A stretch of 64,000 bases of DNA from the NCBI GenBank assembly GCA_003164785.1, contig PLUE01000026.1, positions 66,948 to 130,947 on the forward strand. The letters are read 5' to 3'. This document shows, one piece after another, positions 26,000 to 35,763 of this stretch (position 1 is the stretch's first letter; every line of letters begins with the position of its first letter). Origin of the DNA: Gammaproteobacteria bacterium. GTDB lineage: Bacteria; Pseudomonadota; Gammaproteobacteria; Steroidobacterales; Steroidobacteraceae. The notes beneath the pieces are model-generated. The model searched no databases. It had not been told where the DNA came from and saw nothing but the letters and a program-made list of their open reading frames with translations. The position numbers and the translations under genes are program-made.

Positions 26000-26620
26000 C
26001 TAAACCAAGGCGCCCGCGGCGATTTTCGCGGCGTTGCGCAAATCATGTTCGAGGTGTTCCCGCAACTCCAGGATTCGGTCGCCTTCTGCTCGCAGGACCG
26101 CTGACGGATGATAGGTGGATAGAATCCGCGCGCCTCCGGGATGCCACAGTTCTCGTTGCCGGGCCCCGTCGATCGACAGGTTCGCGCCCGTCAACGCGCG
26201 CAAGGCCGTTGCGCCCAGCGCGACGATGACCATCGGCTTGACGGCGGCGATTTCCTGCTCCAACCATAGGTTGCAAGCATGGATCTCCCCGACGGTGGGT
26301 TTTTTATGCAGTCGACGTTTACCGCGCGGCTCCCACTTGAAGTGCTTGACAGCGTTGGTGACGAATAACTGCCCTCGTTCCAGTCGGGCGCTCGCCAAGC
26401 ATTCGTCGAGCACCCTACCCGCGGGCCCCACGAACGGATGCCCCCTCCGATCCTCTTCGTCCCCGGGCTGTTCACCGACGAGCATGATGGTCGAGTGCCG
26501 CGGGCCCTCGCCCGGAACTGCCTGTGTAGCACGCTTCCACAAGTCACAGCGGCGACAATTTTTCGGCCCCTCTCCGGGAGAAGCCGCATCAATCAGGTCG
26601 CGCTTGACTGCCTTCGCCAT
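26000..26620 (-). CDS. udgX: UdgX-type uracil-DNA-binding/cross-linking protein
   Basis: Family-4-like uracil-DNA glycosylase relative that, in characterised UdgX proteins, covalently traps itself on the abasic site after removing uracil. Start at 26620 (MAKAVKRDLIDA) has an excellent AAGGAG six bases upstream; the longer frame is unsupported. 206 residues. Cluster cysteines in NCRRCDLWKRATQ and HACNLW; glycosylase motif A GEQPGDEEDRRGHPFVGPAG; motif B near YHPSAVLRA. The diagnostic UdgX loop is KHFKWEPRGKRRLHKKP, whose KRR(I/L)H His is the cross-linking nucleophile. Follows the small-lipoprotein promoter region divergently. Confidence 0.93.
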   Translation of the reverse strand: MAKAVKRDLIDAASPGEGPKNCRRCDLWKRATQAVPGEGPRHSTIMLVGEQPGDEEDRRGHPFVGPAGRVLDECLASARLERGQLFVTNAVKHFKWEPRGKRRLHKKPTVGEIHACNLWLEQEIAAVKPMVIVALGATALRALTGANLSIDGARQRELWHPGGARILSTYHPSAVLRAEGDRILELREHLEHDLRNAAKIAAGALV

Positions 26621-26846
26621 TGGATCTCCTTCGTATGGAGAATACCGGGAAGCCTGGGATGATGGCAGTGCGACGATATGCTCGAAGAGGGGGTCGGCAT
26701 TAGCCGACGCCCCTCCGTCGCGCCAGCCCGCTGCACTCTGCCCGTGGAGCCTGTAGGAATCGACGCACAGCCGCTTGCGGAACGCGCCGCGTGCCCGCGC
26801 TGCGGCTGACGAGGACAATACACGTCAGCAACTCAGGAGTGCCCTC

Positions 26847-27008
26847 ATGAAAGTCGTTTCCAGCTTGGCCTTGAGCATTTGCCTGTTGGCCGGCTGCATC
26901 AGCAGCGGCAGTCCGCCGCCCCCGGAAAAAAACACCACCGTCGTCGTGCCGCGCGATAGTAAAACCGTCGTGATATGCCAGGATGGCTCCAAACCACCTT
27001 GTAATTAA
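26847..27008 (+). CDS. Small lipoprotein (53 aa)
   Basis: Starts MKVVSSLALSICLLAGCISS with CAGGAG upstream; LLAGC is a lipobox, so lipid attachment at Cys17 is expected. The mature part is a short Pro-rich and charged tail (PPPPEKNTTVVVPRDSKTV) ending QDGSKPPCN. No further domain. Its stop overlaps, convergently, that of the DUF2459 gene by two bases. Function unknown; the pattern VVVP...ICQDGSKPPC is found in many small envelope lipoproteins. Confidence 0.75.
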   Translation: MKVVSSLALSICLLAGCISSGSPPPPEKNTTVVVPRDSKTVVICQDGSKPPCN

Positions 27009-27649
27009 CGGACGCCGCTTGCCGCCGTTCGATCGGCGGCAACCAGCCGCCGAACCTGCCCCCATAGCTGCCCCGCAAAAATCACACCCTTGGCTCGCAC
27101 CGGCAGCCGTGCGCCTTTGATGACCTCGGCCGCCCAGGTATTGCACGTGTGGAATCCCGAATAGCGGACTCGGGAACTGAGATACAAACTCCCCGAATAG
27201 GGGCCGGGCAGGCCAGCGTATCCCTTTCCCATGATGTCGGCCTGCGATTGGGAAAGCGCATCCCATACCATGCGTTGCACCGCGCCCAATTCCTCGGGCG
27301 ACACCGGTATGGCGATTACGTGAGGCTCGCCGAACGCCGCGGCGGGCGACGCCGCCAGTCCCGTGGCCAGCAAGATTCCCTCGCCGGGCCAGACCGCCGC
27401 CAGCAGGGCTGGCACGGAATGATGCTTGGACATGAGATACCGCCGGTCTGCGAAACCGAAGAACACGTAACGCGCCTCCGGAAATTCCGCGGCGACCGAT
27501 CCGAGCGGACGCTGCAGTTCGTCCACGGCAAATCCCACATCGATGTGCCAGCCGCGGCGCGCGACGTACAACGTGTCCGCATGCGACAGGCTGACGGCCA
27601 GCAACCCGCCGGCCAGCAGCAACCCCAAGCCCAACGGTGCCGCGGACAT
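27005..27649 (-). CDS. DUF2459 family exported protein
   Basis: 214-residue protein with an N-terminal hydrophobic signal or anchor (LGLGLLLAGGLLAVSLSHAD). The body has the DUF2459 pattern: RRGWHIDVGFAVDELQ, FPEARYVFFGFADRRYLM, and a C-terminal FHTCNTWAAEVIKGA with conserved His-Cys-Asn-Thr, suggesting a papain-like (Cys/His) hydrolase-type core. Family function is not established. It is immediately downstream of the NarL-type regulator gene with only 3 bp between, so the two-component genes and this one may share a transcript. Confidence 0.8.
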   Translation of the reverse strand: MSAAPLGLGLLLAGGLLAVSLSHADTLYVARRGWHIDVGFAVDELQRPLGSVAAEFPEARYVFFGFADRRYLMSKHHSVPALLAAVWPGEGILLATGLAASPAAAFGEPHVIAIPVSPEELGAVQRMVWDALSQSQADIMGKGYAGLPGPYSGSLYLSSRVRYSGFHTCNTWAAEVIKGARLPVRAKGVIFAGQLWGQVRRLVAADRTAASGVR

Positions 27650-27652
27650 CGC

Positions 27653-28303
27653 TCATCCTCCCGAGATCAAACCGAATTGCTGCGCGATCAATATCAATTG
27701 CAGGGCGCTGCCCGCTCCCAACTTTTGCTTGATCGACGATTGGTGATTGGCCGCGGTTTTCGGACTCAAACCCAGCCTCACAGCGATGTCATCGATGGCG
27801 AATCCCTGCGCCAACAGTCGCAACACCTCGAGTTCCCGTGTCGACAATGACTGCGCCAGATGCGCCTCGCTGGCGGATTGAGTCGTCATCGCCAGTTCCA
27901 CATCCGGGCTGATGTAGCGGCGGCCGTCCGCAACGGCGCGCACCGCGCTCACCAGCAGATCCGGAGCGCTCGCCTTGCTCAAATACCCATAGGCGCCCGC
28001 GTCCATCGCATGCGTGGCGTAGATCCCATCCTGGTACATGCTGAACATCAGCACGCGCGCCGCGGGCCGGCGCGCGATCACCCGGCGCAAAATCTCGATG
28101 CCGCTGACGCCCGGCAACGCAATGTCCAGCACGATGACGTCGGGCTGCAGTTCCCCATCCAGTTGCAAGGCCTGGGCAATGTTCGACGCTTCGCCCACCA
28201 CCACGAGATTCTCGTCGCGTTCGAGCAGCCGGCGATACCCTTCGCGCACGACGGCGTGATCGTCCACCAACAGCACGCTGATCCGGAGCTTCGCCAAGGT
28301 CAT
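27653..28303 (-). CDS. NarL/FixJ-family response regulator
   Basis: 216-residue transcription regulator. Receiver domain with acidic pair VDDHA, phospho-acceptor Asp60 (PDVIVLDIALPGVSG) and conserved Lys in YLSKASAPDL; C-terminal LuxR-type helix-turn-helix TRELEVLRLLAQGFAIDDIA with GLSPKTAANHQSSIKQKLG. Coupled to the kinase gene upstream by a four-base overlap, which identifies the cognate partner. Targets unknown; the divergent TonB-dependent receptor 29411-31792 is the natural candidate. Confidence 0.92.
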   Translation of the reverse strand: MTLAKLRISVLLVDDHAVVREGYRRLLERDENLVVVGEASNIAQALQLDGELQPDVIVLDIALPGVSGIEILRRVIARRPAARVLMFSMYQDGIYATHAMDAGAYGYLSKASAPDLLVSAVRAVADGRRYISPDVELAMTTQSASEAHLAQSLSTRELEVLRLLAQGFAIDDIAVRLGLSPKTAANHQSSIKQKLGAGSALQLILIAQQFGLISGG

Positions 28304-29283
28304 GGGTCCCCAGCCTTTTGCGGCAAGCCCATGATCGGCACGGCCGCCACGATTTTGAAACCTTCTCCGGGCCGGCTGGTGAGCGCCAGAGAACCGCCGA
28401 AAGCGGCCACCCGTTCGCGCATGCCGACCAGACCGAGTCCCGCGCGGCGGGCGCCGATGGTCGTCCCGACACCGTCATCGGCGACGCTCACCTGGATGAT
28501 GTCGCCGCCGCTCGAGTCGTGGCGCTTGACGATCCGAATGTCGACACGTCCCGCCCGTGCATGCCGGGCCACATTGGTGAGCGCCTCCTGAATCAGACGA
28601 AACAACACGAGCGCGCGAACTTCATCCAATTCGCTCAAGTCGGCATCGATCGACAGACTCATCGTCACGCCGACGAGGCGCGCGCGCCATTCGCGGACGC
28701 AATGCTCGAGCGCCGCCGCCACTCCCAGAGCGTCGAAGCCGACGGGTCTCAGTTGCCGAATGAGGCTGGCCACCACGCCATAGAGGCGATCCACGTTCTC
28801 GATCATCCCGCGGGCCGCCGAACTGATCTGGACATGGTCCTGGGGTGGAGCATCTCGGATCGATACTGCATCGAGCTTGATGACGTTGAGGTACTGTCCC
28901 AGCTCATCGTGCAGGTCGCGCGCGAGCGCCTTTCGTTCGGATTCCTGCATATCCAGATATTGTTGCGCAAGGCGCTGATTTTCAGCCAGCGCGTCCGCCA
29001 GTCGCATGTCGGTCAACGTGCGCAAGGCGAGCTGTCGGCGCGCCTCGACATAACGACGTGTCGAGAACCAGATGAGACATGTAGTAAAAACGAGCAATAC
29101 CGCCGGCAATTCATCGACCTGGAGACGCTCATGCAGGTGGGCCCATGCCATGAGCTTCTCGCTGAGGTCGAAGCGAACGCACAGGATTGCCGCCGCCAGG
29201 GAAATGAGGCCGACCAAGGTCATATCGCGGCGCGCGACCATGTTTCTGCCTCTCTCTCCGTCGAAGGTTGTTTGCCCCGCCAC
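28300..29283 (-). CDS. NarX/UhpB-type sensor histidine kinase
   Basis: 327-residue membrane kinase. Two hydrophobic helices (~23-38 and 58-75) flank a short loop, a coiled coil follows (~80-120), then a HisKA_3 dimerisation domain with His125 in ARDLHDELGQYLNVIKLD and an HATPase domain with QEALTNVARHA (N box), VADDGVG and GLGLVGMRERVAAFGG. GTG start at 29283 has AAGGAG seven bases upstream; an ATG at 29241 also has a good site. Overlaps the regulator gene (ATGA). The signal is unknown; the tiny sensor loop suggests membrane or cytosolic sensing. Confidence 0.9.
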   Translation of the reverse strand: MAGQTTFDGERGRNMVARRDMTLVGLISLAAAILCVRFDLSEKLMAWAHLHERLQVDELPAVLLVFTTCLIWFSTRRYVEARRQLALRTLTDMRLADALAENQRLAQQYLDMQESERKALARDLHDELGQYLNVIKLDAVSIRDAPPQDHVQISSAARGMIENVDRLYGVVASLIRQLRPVGFDALGVAAALEHCVREWRARLVGVTMSLSIDADLSELDEVRALVLFRLIQEALTNVARHARAGRVDIRIVKRHDSSGGDIIQVSVADDGVGTTIGARRAGLGLVGMRERVAAFGGSLALTSRPGEGFKIVAAVPIMGLPQKAGDP

Positions 29284-29410
29284 TCCTTTTCTCCTTGGGT
29301 CGACAATCGGGAAGAATTCCTATTCTCACGGCCCGACCCCTATGAAACCATGCCGGCCTTCAGCTGAAGGGAGCATCAAGACTCCATCGGCGCTTCAAAT
29401 CCGAGAACCC

Positions 29411-31792
29411 ATGATCAACCGCAGACCCTCGCATATCGTGTGCCAATCCTTGATCGCCGGCAGCATGGGGCTGGTCGGCGGTTGGTCGGCTGCCGCCACC
29501 CTCGACGAAGGTCCGGGCTCGGGGGCAGCCTTGCCGCAGATAACCGTCATCGCCACGACCCCGGTACCCGGGCTGCGCATCGATGTCGACAAGGTCCCGG
29601 GCAACGTCCAAAGCCTGTTCAGCGCCGACCTTGCGAAGAATGGTACCGCCGATCTTACCGGGTCGCTGAACACGCAACTCGGCAGCGTGACGATCAACGA
29701 CACATTGGCCGATCAGTTCCAGCCCGACATTCTATACCGCGGGTTCGAGGCATCGCCGGTACTGGGGACCCCGGAGGGGCTGGCCGTCTACCAAAATGGC
29801 GTGCGGATCAACGAGGCCTTCGGCGACAGCGTGAATTGGGACCTGATCCCGGACATCGCGATCGATCGGGTGGATCTGGTCAGTGCGAGCCCGCTGTTCG
29901 GCCTCAACGCACTGGGTGGCGCCTTGTCCGTGACCATGAAAAACGGCTTCACCTATCAAGGCTTGGGGGCCGAACTCTCCGGCGGATCGTTCAACCAGCG
30001 CGCGGGCTCCGCGGACTTCGGCTTCAATCAGGGCATCGTCGGGTTCTACGCCGCCGCCCGGGTATCGAGCCAGGACGGCTGGCGGATCTTCGCCCACGAT
30101 TCGCTGAAACAGTACTACATGGATCTGAGCCTGCACGGCGACGGTCCGACGATCGACCTGAGCTATTCCCGCGCCAACAATCAATTGAACGGGCCGGGAG
30201 CCGCACCGGTCCAATCCCTGGCAATCAATCCGGAGAATGACTTTACCGGCCCCCAGAACAACATCAACAATTTGGACTTCTTCACGCTGAATTCCGCGTA
30301 CCAGTTGAGCAAGGCGCTGGCCGTGCAAAACGTCGTCTATTATCGGAATTATCGGCAGACGGTCGCCAACGGCGACAACTCCAACTACACCGCCTGCACC
30401 GACATTTCAGCCCTTTGCCAGAGCGACGCTGTCACGCCGCTCACCACGGCGAGCGGCGGCATGATTCCCGACCTCACCAACGGCGGCACCACCCTCATCG
30501 GGCAGAACGACTTCGAATCGATCCATTCGCAGACCTGGGGCGGATCGCTCCAGTTCACCAGCACGGCCCGGATCACCGATCACGGCAATGCATTCGCCGC
30601 CGGCGCCACCATCGACACCTCGGAAACCAAGTTCATCTCGGGCACGGAGGTGGGCGTCCTGGACGCCTCGCTCACCGTCCTGCCGTCGCCCTTTTTCGTG
30701 AGCACGCCCGAGGGCACCGGTTTTTCAGCCACACCGGTGGTGCTGGACAGCACCAGCAAATACTACGGCTTTTATGCCACGGACACCTTCGACGTCACCT
30801 CGGATCTGTCGGTCACGGCCAGCGGACGGTACAACATTGCCAAGGTGGATCTGTCCGACCAGCGTGGCACGGCGCTCAATGGCAACAATCGCTTCACGCA
30901 CCTCAATCCCGCCGTGGGCGCCACCTACAAAATCTCGCCGGCCGCCACGGTGTACGCGGGCTATTCCACCAACAACCGGGCGCCCACGCCGAGTGAAATC
31001 GAATGCTCCGATCCCCTTCAGCCGTGCTTGCTGCCCAGCAATCTGGCGGGTGATCCGCCGAACTTGAAGCAGGTCATCGCTCATACGTTCGAGGTGGGCG
31101 CACGCGGCCACATCAACGTGGCGGAAACCCATGGCAGCCTGTCATGGAACGCAAGCGTGTTCAGGACGAATCTGGACGACGACATCTATGGCATCGCGAC
31201 CTCCGTCAGTACCGGCTTCTTTCAGAACATCGGCGCCACCCGTCGGGAAGGCTTCGAAACCGGACTAAATTATCAGGACCAGCAATGGGTGATCTACGCC
31301 CAATACAGCTACATCGATGCGACTTTTTTGTCGCCCCTGCTGTTGAACTCGCCCTCGAACCCGTATCAGGACGCGGACGGAAACATTCAGGTCTTGCGTG
31401 GCGACCACCTGCCGCTCATCCCGAAGAATCGACTCAAAGTCGGCGCGGATTACGCGCTCATTCCCAACTGGTCGGTGGGGGCTTCGGTGAGCTACGTCGG
31501 GGCTTCGTTCTACAGGGGGGATGAGTCCAATCAAAACCCGGAATTGCCGGGCTATACGCTGGTGAGCCTCCGCTCTTCATACAAGATCACCAAGCAGGTC
31601 GAAATTTTCGCCAATGTTCAAAATCTCACCGATCGGCGCTATTCCACGTATGGGCTGTATAGTGACCCCACAGGCGCGGGTGCTCCTGGCGTACCCCCGG
31701 ACGCGAATTCCAACGGTCCCGGCGTCGATAACCGCTTTCAAAGCCCCGCCATGCCGCGGGCCTATTTTGGCGGCATCAAAGTTAAGTTTTAG
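29411..31792 (+). CDS. TonB-dependent outer-membrane receptor
   Basis: 793-residue receptor for active uptake across the outer membrane. Start at 29411 (MINRRPSHIVCQSLIAGSMG) begins a signal peptide ending near SAAATL; longer upstream readings lack a ribosome site. A TonB box is seen at LPQITVIATTP, the plug domain spans ~45-160 (YRGFEASPVLGTPEGLAVYQNG, FGLNALGGALSVTMK), and the beta-barrel ends RAYFGGIKVKF with the C-terminal Phe. Barrel motif PAATVYAGYSTNNRAPTPSE is typical. Ligand cannot be told; no siderophore or haem genes are adjacent. Divergent from a two-component pair, which may regulate it. Confidence 0.92.
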   Translation: MINRRPSHIVCQSLIAGSMGLVGGWSAAATLDEGPGSGAALPQITVIATTPVPGLRIDVDKVPGNVQSLFSADLAKNGTADLTGSLNTQLGSVTINDTLADQFQPDILYRGFEASPVLGTPEGLAVYQNGVRINEAFGDSVNWDLIPDIAIDRVDLVSASPLFGLNALGGALSVTMKNGFTYQGLGAELSGGSFNQRAGSADFGFNQGIVGFYAAARVSSQDGWRIFAHDSLKQYYMDLSLHGDGPTIDLSYSRANNQLNGPGAAPVQSLAINPENDFTGPQNNINNLDFFTLNSAYQLSKALAVQNVVYYRNYRQTVANGDNSNYTACTDISALCQSDAVTPLTTASGGMIPDLTNGGTTLIGQNDFESIHSQTWGGSLQFTSTARITDHGNAFAAGATIDTSETKFISGTEVGVLDASLTVLPSPFFVSTPEGTGFSATPVVLDSTSKYYGFYATDTFDVTSDLSVTASGRYNIAKVDLSDQRGTALNGNNRFTHLNPAVGATYKISPAATVYAGYSTNNRAPTPSEIECSDPLQPCLLPSNLAGDPPNLKQVIAHTFEVGARGHINVAETHGSLSWNASVFRTNLDDDIYGIATSVSTGFFQNIGATRREGFETGLNYQDQQWVIYAQYSYIDATFLSPLLLNSPSNPYQDADGNIQVLRGDHLPLIPKNRLKVGADYALIPNWSVGASVSYVGASFYRGDESNQNPELPGYTLVSLRSSYKITKQVEIFANVQNLTDRRYSTYGLYSDPTGAGAPGVPPDANSNGPGVDNRFQSPAMPRAYFGGIKVKF

Positions 31793-31915
31793 CAACGCTC
31801 GCACGATTCCGCGTATTTGTAAATCAGTGAAGTCTTACGCTGCCGTGCGCGCTGGAGGGATTGTCCCCGCCGCCCAATCGCCTAGCCTGCAACGTCGATA
31901 TCCGACCCTGCGGAT

Positions 31916-32656
31916 ATGGCTAGAGACACGCGCGATATGTCAGATCAAAAGCAGTTGCAATCACCGATCACGCCCGAGCATGAGACCGGCCTGGCGTCAT
32001 CCGGCGTCATCGAGCACATCCAGAGTGCCAACGAACATCAAAAAGCGCTGTTGGCCCGCGAACTGCACGATGAATTAGGCGGACTTCTGGTGGGCGCGGT
32101 GATGGATATCGCTTGGGCCGAACAGCATCTGACCGCATCGCCCGCGGAATTGAAACAGAAGCTGCTGCGCGCCCGACAAACGCTGTCGGCTGCCATCGAC
32201 CTGAAACGGCGGCTGATCGAGGATCTGCGCCCGACCCTGCTGGACAATGTCGGCTTGTTCGCGGCGCTCAGATGGCATGTGCAGGCAACCTGCAAGCGGG
32301 CGGACATCACCTGCAACATCGACCTGCCCGATGATGAACAGCGATTTCTCCCCAACATCCCGATCGCGCTGTTTCGGATCGTTCAGGAGGCGTTGGCGGT
32401 GATCCTGTCGCGGCCCCATGCTGCACCGGCAGAATTCAGCGTGACGATCGGCTCCCAGGCGTTGACGATCAAGATTACCAGCGCCGGGGAAGCGACCGCT
32501 CCGGCCCCTCTGCCCGATGACGCGGCCCATTCATTGGCCGCCATCGAATATCGCACCGCAACCTTGAACGGTGTCTTCAATTATGCCGACGCCTCGGCAG
32601 GCGCGCTCGGCATGACCGCCACCTTTCCGCTCGAGGGCCTGCTGGCAACTTTCTGA
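31916..32656 (+). CDS. HisKA_3-type histidine kinase-like protein with degenerate ATPase domain
   Basis: Soluble protein of about 246 residues (an ATG at 31937 would shorten it by seven). A HisKA_3-like dimerisation helix carries the phospho-acceptor pattern LARELHDELGGLLVGAVMD (His51), then DLKRRLIEDLRPTLLDNVGLFAAL as in NarX-type kinases. The following ATPase domain keeps LFRIVQEALAVIL, but the N-box Asn is missing and no DxGxG or GxGL glycine boxes can be read, so it may not bind ATP. No membrane helices and no regulator next to it. It could be a phosphotransfer or decoy partner of the nearby two-component system. Confidence 0.7.
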   Translation: MARDTRDMSDQKQLQSPITPEHETGLASSGVIEHIQSANEHQKALLARELHDELGGLLVGAVMDIAWAEQHLTASPAELKQKLLRARQTLSAAIDLKRRLIEDLRPTLLDNVGLFAALRWHVQATCKRADITCNIDLPDDEQRFLPNIPIALFRIVQEALAVILSRPHAAPAEFSVTIGSQALTIKITSAGEATAPAPLPDDAAHSLAAIEYRTATLNGVFNYADASAGALGMTATFPLEGLLATF

Positions 32657-32685
32657 GGGGCCCGTATACTCCGGCCCCTTTGACC

Positions 32686-35112
32686 TCACACAGCCGGAGG
32701 ATCGCGATCCCGCTCGGGGTGACGGTGTTTTCCCACCGCCGCGATGAAGGACTTGGCGTCCTCGGCGGAATCGACGGATGCCTGCCGGAGCAACCCGGGG
32801 TCCGGCTGTCCGTCCGGTCCCTCGGTCGAGATCCCGGCCTGGTCTAGCAACACCGACGAGCGCCCCAGGGCCAGAATGGTTTTGCCGTGACGATATTGAT
32901 CCTTCACGAACTCGATCGAGTGACCGTCCCTTCCGAGAATTTGTACGGCCTCATCGCCGTCCGGCAGGACCACGGCGTCGAACAGCACCGCGGGCGAATT
33001 CTCGAGGGTCCCGTCGACCTCGAAGTCCTCGCCATCGACCGCCCTCACGGTGCCAAGTCGGCTCGCCAACAGCCGGGGCACCGCGCCCGCGGCCGTGAGC
33101 TCGCCGAGCAAGGTGGTGATCGATTCCGACTCGATTCCGTCCGCGATGAGAATCGCGATCTTTCTCGTTTGGATTCCGCCATCCCCCGGCAATGCCAGCA
33201 ATGAAAGCGCCGGCGATTGCGTCACTTCCGCCTTCGGCACCTGCTTGGTTGCGCGAGGCATGGCGTCGGGCAGAGCGATGCCCAATCCCTTCGCGACGGC
33301 GCCCGCGAGTTCCTCCGACACGTTGCGCAGCGACGCGACCATGCGCTCGCGGATCGCCGGCACAGTCACCTTGCTCAATTCGAACCGGAAGCCGCCGATG
33401 ATATGCGCCTTCTCCACCACCGTCTGGCTGTCGAAGAACAATCGCGCCTGATTGTAGTGTTCGGCAAACTTCTCAGGCTTGCCGCGGACTTTGTCCACCG
33501 GCGTGTTGTTCTGTTCGATCGCCGGCGGAAACGAAACGAATCCGTTCTTACCCGCCTGAAATGGACACCCGCCGCCCAGCGAGTTCGGTTCATAGGACAC
33601 CCGGCCGCGGGGGATGGCTTGCCGATGCAGGCCGTCACGCTGGTTGTTGTGCACGGGCGCCAACGGCGCATTGATTGGAATCTCGTGGAAATTCGGTCCC
33701 CCGAGGCGCGTGATCTGGGTGTCGATGTAGGAATGAATGCGGCCGTGGAGCAAGGGGTCGTTGCTGAAGTCGATACCCGGCACGACATGTGCGGTGCAGA
33801 ACGCCACCTGCTCCGTCTCCGCGAAAAAGTTGTCGGGGTTTCTGTTCAACACCATCCGACCGACCGGCTTGACCGGAACCAACTCCTCCGGGATCAGTTT
33901 GGTGGCGTCGAGGATGTCGAAGCTGAACTTCTCGGCTTGCGCTTCCGTAAACGTTTGAATGCCGAACTCCCACTCGGGGTAGGCGCCCGATTCGATCGCC
34001 TCCCACAGATCGCGACGATGAAAATCGGGATCCGCACCCGAGATCTTGACGGCCTCATCCCATACCAGGGAGTGTGTACCCAACAGGGGCCTCCAATGGA
34101 ACTTGCAGAAAACGGAGTCGCCGTCCTGATTCACGAGGCGGAACGTGTGCACGCCAAAGCCCTGCATCATTCGATAGCTGCGGGGAATTCCCCGATCCGA
34201 CATGACCCAGAGCAGCATATGGGTCGATTCCGGCATCAACGATGCAAAATCCCAGAATGTGTCGTGTGCCGACGCGGCCTGGGGCATTGCGTTGTGCGGT
34301 TCAGGCTTGACCGAGTGGATGAGATCGGGGAATTTCATCGCGTCCTGGATGAAGAACACCGGAATGTTGTTTCCGACGAGGTCCCAGTTGCCCTGATCCG
34401 TATAGAATTTCACGGCAAAGCCGCGCACGTCCCGCGCCGTATCGGCGGAGCCTCGCTCCCCGGCGACGGTCGAAAAGCGCACGAAGACCGGAGTGATCTT
34501 TCCTGCATCGGCAAAGGGCGCCGCACAGGTAAGTTCGGTCAGTGGCTTGTAAGCCTCGAAGAACCCATGGGCTGCGGAACCTCGCGCATGAACGATGCGT
34601 TCCGGAATGCGCTCGTGATCGAAGTGCGTGATCTTCTCACGCAACACGAAATCCTCCAGCAGAGTCGGGCCGCGCAAACCCGCTTTCAAGGAACTCTGAT
34701 TGTCGGAGACCGGCACCCCTTGATTGGTGGTCAACGCTTGACCTGCGTCGTTGACGCGCACCCGCTCCAGACCGCCGCCCAAGGACACCGCCTCGAGCGC
34801 CGTAGGACCTGTTTTGGATGACCGGTTCTTCTCGCTGAGGGTTCCGGCGCCGGCCGCCGGCGACGGTGGCTCGACGGTCTGCCCCTCGACCGGACTTTCG
34901 GCGCTCTTCATACCGTACTCGGCGGACTTCGATGCATTGAACGGCACGGCGGCGGCCATCGCCTCCTGGTCCGCCGCGTGCCTGGCAAGTTCCGTGACGC
35001 CGGTGTCGGCCGGATTCGATGGACCACTGACCGTCGTGCCCATGCCCTTCGGATTCTCGGTTCGCGTCGTTCGCGCAGGCGCCTTGCCGCCTTTGGTGGT
35101 GCTCTTCTTCAT
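32686..35112 (-). CDS. katE: Large-subunit catalase HPII
   Basis: Haem catalase degrading hydrogen peroxide. 808 residues from 35112 ([20 protein letters not shown]), preceded by GAGGATTGTC. Basic disordered N terminus (~1-110), catalase core with catalytic His in [18 protein letters not shown], Asn in [25 protein letters not shown] region, and proximal haem Tyr region [16 protein letters not shown]; then a C-terminal flavodoxin-like domain (~650-800, [29 protein letters not shown]) that marks clade 2 catalases. Stands alone; often a stationary-phase gene, but no promoter could be assigned. Confidence 0.95.
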   Translation of the reverse strand: MKKSTTKGGKAPARTTRTENPKGMGTTVSGPSNPADTGVTELARHAADQEAMAAAVPFNASKSAEYGMKSAESPVEGQTVEPPSPAAGAGTLSEKNRSSKTGPTALEAVSLGGGLERVRVNDAGQALTTNQGVPVSDNQSSLKAGLRGPTLLEDFVLREKITHFDHERIPERIVHARGSAAHGFFEAYKPLTELTCAAPFADAGKITPVFVRFSTVAGERGSADTARDVRGFAVKFYTDQGNWDLVGNNIPVFFIQDAMKFPDLIHSVKPEPHNAMPQAASAHDTFWDFASLMPESTHMLLWVMSDRGIPRSYRMMQGFGVHTFRLVNQDGDSVFCKFHWRPLLGTHSLVWDEAVKISGADPDFHRRDLWEAIESGAYPEWEFGIQTFTEAQAEKFSFDILDATKLIPEELVPVKPVGRMVLNRNPDNFFAETEQVAFCTAHVVPGIDFSNDPLLHGRIHSYIDTQITRLGGPNFHEIPINAPLAPVHNNQRDGLHRQAIPRGRVSYEPNSLGGGCPFQAGKNGFVSFPPAIEQNNTPVDKVRGKPEKFAEHYNQARLFFDSQTVVEKAHIIGGFRFELSKVTVPAIRERMVASLRNVSEELAGAVAKGLGIALPDAMPRATKQVPKAEVTQSPALSLLALPGDGGIQTRKIAILIADGIESESITTLLGELTAAGAVPRLLASRLGTVRAVDGEDFEVDGTLENSPAVLFDAVVLPDGDEAVQILGRDGHSIEFVKDQYRHGKTILALGRSSVLLDQAGISTEGPDGQPDPGLLRQASVDSAEDAKSFIAAVGKHRHPERDRDPPAV

Positions 35113-35504
35113 GATTGACAATCCTCGATGATGTTGAGAGGTCGGCACGCGACCACTATGTGGCGGCGTTCGAAAACCACTGTATCTCTTCGCATAGTGA
35201 GGATTCCATGTGCCGGTGTTTGACATAAGAGCCATTACGCCGCACGCGCTGTAGTTGAGTTCCTACGTCGCCGATTGGGTATCTGGTCTTCCTATCTTGC
35301 CGACGCCGCCGAACTCATCGGCGTGGAAGCCGCAGGAAAATCATTGGAGTCGGTGTCCAAGCCGCTGCAGAGCGCCGGATGACCAGGCATGGCGTAGGCC
35401 AAGTCCCACGCCCGTTGCAGGGGACTCCCCATGGCCGCGGAGAGGCGGCGCACGGTAGTTTGCGCGTGATCCGCATTGCAACGAATAACACTCCAGGGAA
35501 CAAC
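35113..35504. other. 392-bp intergenic region between katE and the DUF1328 gene
   Basis: Holds the promoters of two divergent genes whose homologues are commonly stress-induced. I found no convincing -35/-10 pair, hairpin or ORF with family likeness. Short ORFs on both strands here show no protein-like pattern. Confidence 0.4.
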
Positions 35505-35669
35505 ATGCTTCATTACGCCGTCGTCTTTCTAGTCATCGCACTCATAGCCGCGGTTTTCGGCTTTGGTGGCATCGCCGCCGGCGCCGCCGGTATCGCCAAG
35601 ATTCTCTTCGTCGTGTTTCTCATCGGCGCCATTATCTCGTTCGTGATGCACGGTCGAAGCCGGGTCTAA
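35505..35669 (+). CDS. DUF1328 small membrane protein (YtjA-like)
   Basis: 54-residue protein: [20 protein letters not shown] then [20 protein letters not shown] and a short basic tail GRSRV, giving two membrane helices linked by a Gly/Ala-rich turn. This is the full length and pattern of DUF1328. CCAGGGAACAAC stands upstream as the ribosome site. Function unknown; homologues are often envelope-stress or stationary-phase induced (established tendency, not visible here). Confidence 0.88.
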   Translation: MLHYAVVFLVIALIAAVFGFGGIAAGAAGIAKILFVVFLIGAIISFVMHGRSRV

Positions 35670-35763
35670 GAACACCGCTTCGGTGGGCTTCGCGGCGCAC
35701 CGGTGATATCCCACCGGTGCGCCGTCGATCTGGATCAATCAAGATTGAAAACGTGAGATTTGC

